43,447 bases of DNA from Gammaproteobacteria bacterium (GTDB lineage Bacteria > Pseudomonadota > Gammaproteobacteria > QNFE01). The position numbers were made by a program, and so were the translations under genes. The DNA lies in the NCBI GenBank assembly GCA_003645455.1, contig QNFE01000012.1, positions 1 through 43,447 on the forward strand. Reading direction: 5' to 3'. This document shows, one piece after another, positions 18,688 through 25,967 of the stretch (position 1 is the stretch's first letter; each line of letters opens with the position of its first letter). The notes under the pieces were generated by a model. That model searched no databases and was not told the origin of the DNA. It saw only the letters and a program-made list of their open reading frames with translations.

Positions 18688-19335
18688 ATGTTAGAATATT
18701 TTAAAAAATTTCCAATGATGGTGCCTAGAATAGGATGTGATTATAAAAATAAACTTCATAAACGTTTACTAATAGTAGGAGAAAGTCATTATTTGCCAAA
18801 TGAATCATCTACTCATTTGAATTCAGAAAATTGGTATAGAGATGTTAGTAAAAAAGATTTAACCGTCAAAGAAATACAATGGATTTCTACCGAAAATATT
18901 ATTACAAGCTCATTAAAAGATAATTTTAAAAATAAAGCTCACTGGATATATAAAAATATTGCTTATGAGCTAAATGAATCAGGACTAAAATTGGATAATT
19001 TTAGAAGTGCTATAAATCATATTTGTTATTATAATTATTTTTTAAGACCTGCGAAGCAAGGAAAAAGTCTTGAAGTAGCAAAAAAAGATATTGAGACTGC
19101 AGAAGAAGTTTTAAAATGGTTTATTGAAAAATATAAACCTGAACTTATTATATTTACATCTTCGCTTGCAGGAATCAAAGCCAAACCAATACTTGATAAA
19201 GCAGAAATATCTTATGTTATAACTCCTCACCCTACTTGTCAATGGTGGAACAGAATTGCTAAAAAATATGGAAATATACGAGGTCGTGATTTATTTAGAA
19301 AGTTTTTAAATGAAAATAAATGGCATAATGTATAA
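18688..19335 (+). CDS. Uncharacterised protein, possibly uracil-DNA-glycosylase-like fold
   Basis: The product has 215 residues and is not confidently assigned. It is soluble, with no signal or membrane segment. RLLIVGESHYLPNE near residue 30, a FLRPAKQG segment in the middle, a LIIFTSSLAG strand, and TPHPTCQWWNR near the C-terminus recall the spacing of uracil-DNA glycosylase superfamily proteins (a GExP/GESH-like first motif and an HPS/HPT-like second motif). That is a pattern impression, not a proven homology. It stands alone between a terminator and a REP-type repeat, with its own extended -10 promoter. Base composition and Lys-rich usage resemble the R-M island genes, so acquisition is possible. 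Confidence 0.6.
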   Translation: MLEYFKKFPMMVPRIGCDYKNKLHKRLLIVGESHYLPNESSTHLNSENWYRDVSKKDLTVKEIQWISTENIITSSLKDNFKNKAHWIYKNIAYELNESGLKLDNFRSAINHICYYNYFLRPAKQGKSLEVAKKDIETAEEVLKWFIEKYKPELIIFTSSLAGIKAKPILDKAEISYVITPHPTCQWWNRIAKKYGNIRGRDLFRKFLNENKWHNV

Positions 19336-19380
19336 GCTAAAATATTACAAAAACAAGCATTAAGTAAAACATTTTTTGAA

Positions 19381-19483
19381 CTAGTTCCCACTCTGTGAGT
19401 GTGTGGGAACGCCTATCTTGGTTTTATTTTTAAAACTCGTTGTTTATTTGGGTATGCATTCCCACTCACAGAGTGGGAACGAG
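19381..19483. repeat. Pair of inverted REP-type hairpins
   Basis: GTTCCCACTCTGTGAGTG (19384-19401) is the exact reverse complement of 19463-19480. Each arm also folds on itself: GTTCCCAC/GTGGGAAC at 19384-19410, and TTCCCACTC/GAGTGGGAA around ACA at 19459-19479. Two head-to-head REP-like hairpins separated by about 50 bases are typical of REP doublets mobilised by RAYT transposases. The unit lies between two convergent genes and may serve as a bidirectional terminator. Confidence 0.75.
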
Positions 19484-19509
19484 GGAGGTGTTCAAATATG
19501 TTGGCTGAT

Positions 19510-19953
19510 TTATTTGATATATAAAACTAAACTACCAGTGGCGATTTGTTGATTATTGTTGTTAAGGGATAAAGCGATAAAATCATAACAATTGATGGTA
19601 TTGTTTTGGTTGGTAAGTTTTGATTTTATAATAATTTTTGGTGGGACATCATCTAAAAAATCTATTTTTAAAATAATATTACTTGCCTTTATTAAGAATC
19701 CATCTTGGGTTTTGTCGTGGTTATTATTTTCTGTTGGTGTTGATAAAAACTGATGAGCTGCCATTGTTTGGGCGGCGAACTCGATAATATGAATTGTCGA
19801 TAATTTATTGTTAAATCTCAGTGGGTTTTGTTGATCTAAATGTTTGGTTGTCTCGCAGATAATATTATTTTTGTCAAAACTTATTATTTTATCAATCATA
19901 ATCGCCGTCCCTGAGTGCGGAATAATATCTGTTATATTTATATCATCAGTCAT
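19510..19953 (-). CDS. Hotdog-fold 3-hydroxyacyl-ACP dehydratase-like protein (ApeP/FabZ type)
   Basis: The product has 147 residues. The N-terminal IIPHSGTAIMIDKII segment matches the FabZ/ApeP hotdog family (PHxxPxxxID pattern), and IHIIEFAAQTMAAHQFL is the central hotdog helix. These enzymes remove water from 3-hydroxyacyl-ACP, making a double bond; ApeP-type members act in aryl polyene synthesis. It overlaps the chain-length-factor-like gene by four bases (ATGA) and is last in the minus-strand run. A catalytic Glu corresponding to the family is plausibly the one in IIEFAAQ. No ketoreductase or ACP gene is adjacent. Confidence 0.75.
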   Translation of the reverse strand: MTDDINITDIIPHSGTAIMIDKIISFDKNNIICETTKHLDQQNPLRFNNKLSTIHIIEFAAQTMAAHQFLSTPTENNNHDKTQDGFLIKASNIILKIDFLDDVPPKIIIKSKLTNQNNTINCYDFIALSLNNNNQQIATGSLVLYIK

Positions 19954-20741
19954 AATAATTTTATCTGTAAATCACTATTTTTTAAATATTGATAATTTTG
20001 AATTTGGTTTTTATTATTGATTTGTTGTAAAAACTGCCAAGCTTGATGAGCAGGATTATGCCAAAATGGGATATTTTCATTTTTAACTCTGTTATCTTTA
20101 TTTTTTGGAGTTTTGTTGATTTCAATCTGGCAGATGTTTTTATTGTCTTTATTTTGTGAGTTGTTGCTATCCATTAAAAAAGAGATAGCACCGAGTGTTC
20201 GTTTACGGCTGGTAGTAATTTGTGGGTGAATATTATCATCAAACAAAACAATCAAAATTGGTTTTTGATATAGTTTAACTTTGATAGCTGCCTCCATTAA
20301 AGTTGTCGTGAACATATTATTATAATCTGTGCTAATGCTATTTATCGGCAAGTGAGATTTTATAGCAATACTACAATAACCAGATGGTGCATTATGGACG
20401 CTGTTATGAAAGTCCGCAGGAGAGATAAATTTATCAGAAGATGAGACGGCTTGACATAGTTTATGGGATATGTTGGTATCACCATCACAACTGGCAAAAA
20501 TAATCTGAGTATCTTGAATATCTTGGTGCTGCAAAGCGACATTCACCGCAATTTTAATATGATTATTGGTCCGTCTTCGCTCGTTGCGTGGTAGGTTTTC
20601 AATTGGTTTTAAATCAATATCTTGGTTTTTTAAATCTGCAAAATTATTATTATTTTTTAAAAATTTTATTGCCTGTTCATAATTATCAATGCCATAGGTT
20701 AAAACACCGATAGATTTAATAGTAAGCTTGATAGGTTTCAT
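19950..20741 (-). CDS. Beta-ketoacyl synthase chain-length-factor-like protein
   Basis: The product has 263 residues and resembles the short N-terminal ketosynthase-like family (Pfam Ketoacyl-synt_2). This family occurs as a partner of a full ketosynthase in aryl polyene and related clusters. The marker stretch is SPADFHNSVHNAPSGYCSIA (about residues 107-126); the catalytic Cys of true ketosynthases is absent from the corresponding ISTDYNN region. It is about 130 residues shorter than a complete ketosynthase, as usual for this family. It lies between the ketosynthase gene (6 bases upstream) and the dehydratase (4-base overlap). It probably shapes or supports the active ketosynthase. Confidence 0.75.
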   Translation of the reverse strand: MKPIKLTIKSIGVLTYGIDNYEQAIKFLKNNNNFADLKNQDIDLKPIENLPRNERRRTNNHIKIAVNVALQHQDIQDTQIIFASCDGDTNISHKLCQAVSSSDKFISPADFHNSVHNAPSGYCSIAIKSHLPINSISTDYNNMFTTTLMEAAIKVKLYQKPILIVLFDDNIHPQITTSRKRTLGAISFLMDSNNSQNKDNKNICQIEINKTPKNKDNRVKNENIPFWHNPAHQAWQFLQQINNKNQIQNYQYLKNSDLQIKLL

Positions 20742-20747
20742 TATTAT

Positions 20748-21929
20748 TTACGAACTCCCTAAAATAAGACAACAATTATTGCCACCAAAACCAAAAGAAT
20801 TACTCAAAGTTGTGTTGATTGCCGCCGGAGTATTTTTTAAGATAATATTTGCTGATAATTCTTTGTCAATTTTTGTCGTATTCATTGTGCCAAAAGCCAT
20901 ATTATTTTGAATTGATAACATACAAATAATTAACTCTACGATGCCAGAGGCTGCTAAGGTATGCCCGCTCCCGCCTTTGGTAGAGCTTGCCATAGTGTCA
21001 TTAGAAAAAATATTTTTTATTGCCAAATCTTCTGTTTTATCATTGATAGCAGTGGCTGTGCCGTGCAAATTTATATAATCAACATCACAGGCGGACAAAC
21101 CTGCGTTATCAAGAGCAGAGTTAATAGCAAGTTTTGCCCCCAGGGCATCAGGATGTGGCGTTGACATATGAAAACCATCAACACTTTCGCCAAAACCTTT
21201 GATTTTTATTATCTCTTTATTTTTATCATTGTCATCACATTTTTCTAAGATTAAAAATGCTGCCGCCTCGCCAAGCGATGTGCCACCACGATTCTCATCC
21301 CACGGTGCACATTTTTGTGCGGACAATAATCCCAAAGAATGAAAACCATAAATTGTTGTCAAACACAAACTATCACAAACCCCGACAATTGCCACATCAG
21401 ATAAGCCAGCTTGAATATACTCCATCGCCGAGACCACCGCTTTGGCAGAGGAGGAACAGGCGGTTGATATCAGCGACATATGGGAGTTGATATTCAAATA
21501 AGACGAGACAAATTTTGCCAAAGAAAAAAATTGATGAGTGTTTTGGTAATTATCATTTTTGCTGTTATTTTGATAGGCTTGCTCGGTAGTTGTGATGCCA
21601 GAGGTGCTGGTGGCAAGAAATAGCGGAATATTATCGGAGCCGTATTTTTGTTTAATCCCCTCTACTTTTTGTTTAAAATTATCGGTATTGAGACAAAGTT
21701 GCGTCAGGCGATTATTGCGACAATCAGATTTTTTATAATCATCATCAATTTGATAACTTTTTAATTCTTTGACCTCGCCCAAATAGGTTTCAAAATCTAC
21801 CTGTGAATAGTTTTGTGGTTTAAGTCCGCTTTTAAATTCCAGCAAAGATTTCAAAGTCGCATCAATACCGCAGCCTAAGGCACTTACCAAAGTTGCAGAT
21901 GATATTTTAATTTCAGGTTTCATTATCAT
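20748..21929 (-). CDS. Beta-ketoacyl-ACP synthase (FabF/ApeO-like)
   Basis: The product is a 393-residue condensing enzyme that extends an acyl chain on ACP by decarboxylative Claisen condensation. The triad is intact: Cys158 in STACSSSA, His289 in NLHGTATA, and His323 in KGGSGHTLAASG, with Lys318 nearby. The last block, NSFGFGGNN, is typical. I chose the ATG at 21929, which shares one base with the Fic stop (TGATG); a TTG one codon earlier and an ATG two codons later are alternatives. With the chain-length-factor-like protein and the dehydratase it forms a mini polyene/fatty-acid cluster, not the housekeeping fab operon. Confidence 0.88.
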   Translation of the reverse strand: MIMKPEIKISSATLVSALGCGIDATLKSLLEFKSGLKPQNYSQVDFETYLGEVKELKSYQIDDDYKKSDCRNNRLTQLCLNTDNFKQKVEGIKQKYGSDNIPLFLATSTSGITTTEQAYQNNSKNDNYQNTHQFFSLAKFVSSYLNINSHMSLISTACSSSAKAVVSAMEYIQAGLSDVAIVGVCDSLCLTTIYGFHSLGLLSAQKCAPWDENRGGTSLGEAAAFLILEKCDDNDKNKEIIKIKGFGESVDGFHMSTPHPDALGAKLAINSALDNAGLSACDVDYINLHGTATAINDKTEDLAIKNIFSNDTMASSTKGGSGHTLAASGIVELIICMLSIQNNMAFGTMNTTKIDKELSANIILKNTPAAINTTLSNSFGFGGNNCCLILGSS

Positions 21930-22996
21930 CAAGTTTGAAAATAAGTTTTAACAGCAAAAGCAAATTGTCCGACAAATATATCTTTGATAACACTAATATT
22001 ATTTTGTTCATAAAACAATAACATAGCTTTTTTGTAATCAAGACTATCAACAGTGCGATACGATAAAGGGCATATTTTTTGGCTGATTAAAATTGCATTA
22101 GATACGATACGGGCAGTCCTTTTATTGCCATCGCTAAATGGTTGAATATATGAGATAAGAACCAAAGCTATCAAAGCGGCAGCAAAAGTATTTTTTTGTT
22201 CTTTGATAATATTACACATTGTATTAAGTGTCCCTTTAATTTGAAACTCATTGTCAAGAGGTTTAAAATTTGTTCCTTGAATTGCTACTAATCTTTGGCG
22301 AATATTCCTATCAATATTAAGGTTTTTTGTCAAAAGCATATGAATATTTTCAATTTTTGCAACAGAAATATCCTGCAAATAATCTGGGTTATCAACAATA
22401 AAATCCAAAGCACTTTTGTGGTTCAAAAGCATCGTTGCCTCATTATGAGTTTTACCTTTGGCAGTAATTTGCTCTTTTATTAAATTTTCAGTTTCTAATA
22501 ATGAATAGGTATTGCCCTCTATCTGTGATGACTTCCATGACAAATCTATCGCTAATCTTTCTTGCTCTTGGTTAAACTCCCTCTGGCTTAATTTTTGAGT
22601 ATTGTTTTGATGTTTTTTTTGTAGTTTTTGTAATTTTTTTTGTTCAGCTTGGGTAAATATTTCAACACCCATAAGATTACCCAACAAAGAAAAATTAAAA
22701 CCTTTGATAATCTTTCTGTCGTCTATTTCTTGTTTATAATACTTCTCTATATCAACTCCCTCAAACAATTTGTAATGATTAGATAGCTGGTATTTGGTGG
22801 CTCTGCCGGCACCATTTGCCACAATAAATTTATTTTCTATCGCTTCTTTTAAAGCTCGTTTAACAGTCGCAAGCGATTTTGTGCCAAGTTTTTCAACAAT
22901 AACAGATGAGGATATATTAGGGTTCAGTTTTAAAATTTCAATTATTTGGCTGTCAATTGGCATAATCGGCTCATCAGTTGTTAAAATACGGCTCAT
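21929..22996 (-). CDS. Fic-domain protein with N-terminal winged helix and altered catalytic motif
   Basis: The product has up to 355 residues. Residues 12-75 look like a winged-helix DNA-binding domain (ISSSVIVEKLG...TVKRALKEAI). A class II inhibitory motif, SSQIEGN, is at 156-162 and the Fic core follows. The catalytic loop reads QPFSDGNKR (285-293); the canonical loop is HPFxxGNxR, so the AMP-transferring His is replaced by Gln (CAA). Loss or change of AMPylation is expected. The ATG at 22996 directly abuts a TATAAT, so transcription may start inside the frame. The ATG at 22963 (residue 12) is then the better start. It shares one base with the ketosynthase gene downstream. Confidence 0.85.
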   Translation of the reverse strand: MSRILTTDEPIMPIDSQIIEILKLNPNISSSVIVEKLGTKSLATVKRALKEAIENKFIVANGAGRATKYQLSNHYKLFEGVDIEKYYKQEIDDRKIIKGFNFSLLGNLMGVEIFTQAEQKKLQKLQKKHQNNTQKLSQREFNQEQERLAIDLSWKSSQIEGNTYSLLETENLIKEQITAKGKTHNEATMLLNHKSALDFIVDNPDYLQDISVAKIENIHMLLTKNLNIDRNIRQRLVAIQGTNFKPLDNEFQIKGTLNTMCNIIKEQKNTFAAALIALVLISYIQPFSDGNKRTARIVSNAILISQKICPLSYRTVDSLDYKKAMLLFYEQNNISVIKDIFVGQFAFAVKTYFQT

Positions 22997-23043
22997 ATTA
23001 TAGCAACATTGTTTTATATTTGTTTATTTTTTGAGCCGTATTT
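22984..23043. promoter_or_regulatory. Inverted-repeat operator around the fic promoter
   Basis: AAATACGGCTCA (22984-22995) and its exact reverse complement TGAGCCGTATTT (23032-23043) lie 36 bases apart, flanking the fic promoter region. A minus-strand TATAAT (23002-22997) sits just inside the left arm. Two operator half-sites around a promoter suit repression by looping or by a large dimer, perhaps by the Fic protein's own winged helix. A long-loop terminator for mtaB is a weaker alternative. Confidence 0.5.
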
Positions 23044-23068
23044 ATAAAGAAGCCTCTCCATAAATAAA

Positions 23069-24310
23069 TCAAATTTTTATTTCTGTAATCGTATTTGTTA
23101 GGTTTTTTTGGCTGTTATTAAATACCTTTTGATAATTTTGGGTATATCCCTCATAAATACCCTGTTTGTTTTTGTTCTCCCACAACACCTTATGTTTAAT
23201 GTATTTGTTGTTTTTAATAAAATTTTGGATAAGGTTTTGGTTTAAAAGATCTAATTTTTGATATCTTTGTTTTTTAGTTTTTTCATCTATTTGCTCTGAC
23301 ATTAAAGCGGCTTTGGTATTCTCTCTTGGTGAGTATTTAAAAATATGAAGATTGCCAAATTGTGCTTTCTTACAAAAATTATAAGTTGCCATAAAGCCAT
23401 CATCACTCTCGCCCGGATGCCCTACTATTATATCAGTAGTAATATTAAAATTTTTATCCGTATTTTTGAGTTTTTTAAAAGTATTGAGATAATCGCTCGT
23501 TTTACCACGGCGGTTCATAAGTTTTAACACCCTATCACTACCGCTTTGCACCGGTAAATGTAAGTGGGGCATAAGACGAGGATTTTTAAAAAGCCTTATA
23601 AAATCAGCGGATAATTCCCACGGCTCCAAAGATCCTAATCTTATTCTTTGGATTTTGGTCTTTGATAAAATCTCTTTGATGAGTTGGGTTAAGGATAGGT
23701 TTATATCGCTGCCATAACCGCCCAGATGAATGCCCGTTAAAATTACCTCTTGGATTTGTTGCAACTCTAATTTTTTTATCTGTTGAATAATGTGGCGAAT
23801 ATCAACACTTTTTTCACCACCTCTCAATTTGGTAATAATACAATACGAACATTGATAACGACAACCGTCTTGCACTTTTAAAAATGCTCTTTGTCTTTTA
23901 AAACTCAAAAGATTATAATCAAAAGTTGTTTTTTGTGGTTCTAAGTTTAATTTGTCAATTACAATAGATGGTAAATTATGTTTGTGTTGATTAGGAATGC
24001 ACAAAGATATTTTTATATTATCAGTGATAAAATCAGATTCAATAGTAGCAAAACAACCAGTTAAAATTATTTTTGCCGAAGGGTTATTTTGATGTAAAGA
24101 TGAGATAATTTGTCGCGATTTTTTGCAAGCTGCAACAGTTACTGCACAGGAGTTTAAAATTAAAATGTCACAATTTATAGGTTTTGGTGAGACAATAAAG
24201 CCACAACTGGCAAACACGGATGCCCATTGATGAGATTCTGCCTCATTAACACGGCATCCTATGGTTTGGAAGTTTACCTGTATGGGTTTGGGATTAGGGC
24301 TTGAGACCAA
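23069..24310 (-). CDS. mtaB: tRNA t6A37 methylthiotransferase MtaB
   Basis: The product is a 413-residue radical-SAM methylthiotransferase that converts t6A37 to ms2t6A37 in ANN-decoding tRNAs. It has the N-terminal UPF0004 domain with Cys19 (QTIGCRVNEAES), Cys55 (NSCAVT) and Cys86 (TGCFA) for the auxiliary cluster. The radical-SAM motif is CRYQCSYC (Cys150, 154, 157), and a short TRAM-like C-terminus follows. GCRVNxxE and SCAVTxxAxxKSRQ favour MtaB over MiaB or RimO. No ATG precedes the conserved start; the frame opens with TTG at 24310, inside the end of the DUF2892 gene (17-base overlap). TTG initiation by coupling is likely. Confidence 0.88.
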   Translation of the reverse strand: MVSSPNPKPIQVNFQTIGCRVNEAESHQWASVFASCGFIVSPKPINCDILILNSCAVTVAACKKSRQIISSLHQNNPSAKIILTGCFATIESDFITDNIKISLCIPNQHKHNLPSIVIDKLNLEPQKTTFDYNLLSFKRQRAFLKVQDGCRYQCSYCIITKLRGGEKSVDIRHIIQQIKKLELQQIQEVILTGIHLGGYGSDINLSLTQLIKEILSKTKIQRIRLGSLEPWELSADFIRLFKNPRLMPHLHLPVQSGSDRVLKLMNRRGKTSDYLNTFKKLKNTDKNFNITTDIIVGHPGESDDGFMATYNFCKKAQFGNLHIFKYSPRENTKAALMSEQIDEKTKKQRYQKLDLLNQNLIQNFIKNNKYIKHKVLWENKNKQGIYEGYTQNYQKVFNNSQKNLTNTITEIKI

Positions 24311-24482
24311 GTTTTTGAAAAATTGTAGCAGCAGGACAAATGCCCGTGAAAGCAGATTGAAGTAAATTAGCCCCTACAAAAACTGTAAGCCATACAAAAT
24401 ATGGACTCACATAATAGGTAAGCACGACTGATAATAAAATCATTGCCCCTGCCATAGCACGGACAGCATTTGAAACACTCAT
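24294..24482 (-). CDS. YgaP-type DUF2892 inner-membrane protein
   Basis: The product has 62 residues and matches DUF2892, the transmembrane module otherwise attached to rhodanese in YgaP. The typical parts are VRAMAGAMILLSVVL (first helix), a second helix around FVWLTVFVGANLLQSAFTG, and the FTGICPAATIFQKLGLKP ending. An earlier ATG at 24542 is rejected because AAGGTG lies just before the ATG at 24482 and the family begins there. Here it stands without rhodanese and directly precedes mtaB. A sulfur-related role is family-based inference. Confidence 0.85.
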   Translation of the reverse strand: MSVSNAVRAMAGAMILLSVVLTYYVSPYFVWLTVFVGANLLQSAFTGICPAATIFQKLGLKP

Positions 24483-24506
24483 AAAATACACCTTAAAATA
24501 AAAAAC

Positions 24507-24515
24507 TGCTATAAT
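24507..24515 (+). promoter_or_regulatory. Divergent promoter for DUF2892 and the small membrane gene
   Basis: TGCTATAAT is a perfect extended -10 element for the plus strand. The core GCTATAATAGC is palindromic, so the minus strand also carries TATTAT at the same place, 25 bases before the DUF2892 start. One element could serve both directions. Confidence 0.5.
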
Positions 24516-24545
24516 AGCAAATTTTAAAATAATAATATACAAAAA

Positions 24546-24719
24546 ATGAAAACATTGCTGTTGATGGCTTTGGTGTCCTTAATATTTTTTGCAATCTGGC
24601 AAAGAGTTGATGATAAAGATGAGATAAAAATTATAAAATATTTTGCCTATTATGCTGGCTGGTTTTTTGCGATAATGGCAGCTATATCAATTTTAATTGC
24701 ATTTTTTGCTGGATTATGA
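24546..24719 (+). CDS. Small two-helix membrane protein (57 residues)
   Basis: This short gene reads MKTLLLMALVSLIFFAIWQR, then an acidic and basic loop (VDDKDEIKII), then a second hydrophobic helix (about residues 32-55) ending FFAGL. Evidence that it is real: an extended -10 promoter lies 30 bases upstream, and its stop overlaps the glycosyltransferase ATG by four bases (ATGA). No strong ribosome site is seen. I do not recognise the family. Position suggests an inner-membrane partner or anchor for the LPS glycosyltransferase. Confidence 0.65.
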   Translation: MKTLLLMALVSLIFFAIWQRVDDKDEIKIIKYFAYYAGWFFAIMAAISILIAFFAGL

Positions 24720-25735
24720 ATAACAAAATTAAAAAAATTCTTATTGTTCGCCCTGATAAAATAGGAGATTTGGTTTTAATTTTGCCTGCCATTTTATCTT
24801 TGCAAAAAAACCTACCGACTTTACAAATTAGTTTATTAGTGTCCTCATATGCAAAAGATTTAACAGATTTTATGGAGAACATTGACAAAATTATTATTGA
24901 TAATCAAGATATAAAAAAATTAACTACTGAAATTAAAAAATATCAATTTGATGCTGTGATTAGCCTATTTTCTACTTTTCATATTGCCAGAGTTCTCAAA
25001 AAAACAAAAATCCCGATAAGGATTGCTCCTGCTACTAAAATCTGGCAATTTTATTATAATCATCGCATTCCCCAAAGACGTTCACTGTCATTAAAACCAG
25101 AATATGAATACAATACAGATTTAATCTCTTATTTTGTCACAGCATTTTTTAAAACAGATTTACAACAAAAATCTCCACCTTATTTAAAATTAGAGCAAAA
25201 AACAAAACAACAGGTTTTAAGTCAATTTTATCAAAATTATCCAGAATTAGAAAATAAAAAAATAATCTTTGTTCATCCAGGATCTGGTGGCTCGGCACAA
25301 AATTTAAATTTGGAGCAGTATGCCAAAATTATTATTTCTTTGATAAAAAAGGGATATGTTCCAATTATAAGTCCAGGAGTATCGGTAACAGAACAAGAAA
25401 ATGCTTTAATTTTACAAAATATAATAAAAAATAAAAAAATAAAAATTTATCAACCAGAAAAAAAACACAGCAGTTTAAAAGATTTTATCAAGCTCCTATC
25501 AATAGTGGATGTTTTTATCGCAGGTTCGACAGGACCTTTACACATAAGCGCTGCTTTTAATAAAAAAACAATTGCTTTTTATCCTAATCGGCAATCGGCT
25601 ACTGCTATCCGCTGGCAAACAATAAATGCCAAAAACAATCGACTATATTTCTCTCCACCGCAAAGCTGTGATGATATGACCAAAATTGATATAGATAAAA
25701 TAATTCCTCAAATAATCTCATTCATCAAACAATAA
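24716..25735 (+). CDS. Glycosyltransferase family 9 (ADP-heptose:LPS heptosyltransferase-like)
   Basis: The product has 339 residues and the GT-B fold of family 9. The N-terminus ILIVRPDKIGDLVLILPAI is the typical acceptor-side motif. HPGSGGSAQNLNLEQYAKI (about residues 186-204) and IAGSTGPLHISAAF (about residues 265-278) form the ADP-heptose binding side. It probably adds heptose to the LPS core at the cytoplasmic face of the inner membrane, using the product of hldE and hldD. The exact acceptor (WaaC, WaaF, WaaQ-like or other) cannot be decided. Translation is coupled to the small membrane protein upstream. Confidence 0.9.
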   Translation: MNNKIKKILIVRPDKIGDLVLILPAILSLQKNLPTLQISLLVSSYAKDLTDFMENIDKIIIDNQDIKKLTTEIKKYQFDAVISLFSTFHIARVLKKTKIPIRIAPATKIWQFYYNHRIPQRRSLSLKPEYEYNTDLISYFVTAFFKTDLQQKSPPYLKLEQKTKQQVLSQFYQNYPELENKKIIFVHPGSGGSAQNLNLEQYAKIIISLIKKGYVPIISPGVSVTEQENALILQNIIKNKKIKIYQPEKKHSSLKDFIKLLSIVDVFIAGSTGPLHISAAFNKKTIAFYPNRQSATAIRWQTINAKNNRLYFSPPQSCDDMTKIDIDKIIPQIISFIKQ

Positions 25736-25856
25736 ATTTTTTTACTTCCTCGTTTTTGTATTTTTTTTAAATAAAATTATCAAAAATTTTTAATAACAAA
25801 TAAAATGAGATGTTCAAATGTAACCCTATAAGTTAATATGATTTTATGATAGATAA

Positions 25857-25903
25857 CCACTATATATTGTATAAAAAATATTATAACAATCTATATATAG
25901 TGT
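25857..25903 (+). promoter_or_regulatory. Two NrdR boxes upstream of nrdA
   Basis: The cores CTATATATTG (25860-25869) and CTATATATAG (25891-25900) both fit the NrdR-box consensus core CwATATaTwG. Their centres are 31 bases apart, about three helix turns, which is the classical spacing for tandem NrdR sites. They lie 65-110 bases before the nrdA ATG in a 232-base gap with no gene. NrdR with bound ATP/dATP would repress nrdA here. The nrdR gene is not in this window. The rest of the gap is AT-rich without other recognisable structure. Confidence 0.8.
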
Positions 25904-25967
25904 TTCTTTTATTTGCATAAATTATTAAAAAGATTTACAATTCATTATTTTTTACAAAATATTTTAT

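Noticed and set aside
19510-19953. Housekeeping FabZ or FabA
   Set aside because: The sequence is divergent and linked to a chain-length-factor-like gene rather than to lpxD/lpxA or fabB, so a specialised dehydratase is more likely.
23032-23068. Rho-independent terminator of mtaB formed by the inverted repeat
   Set aside because: The loop would be 36 bases and contain a promoter, with only four T residues after the stem; an operator is the better reading.
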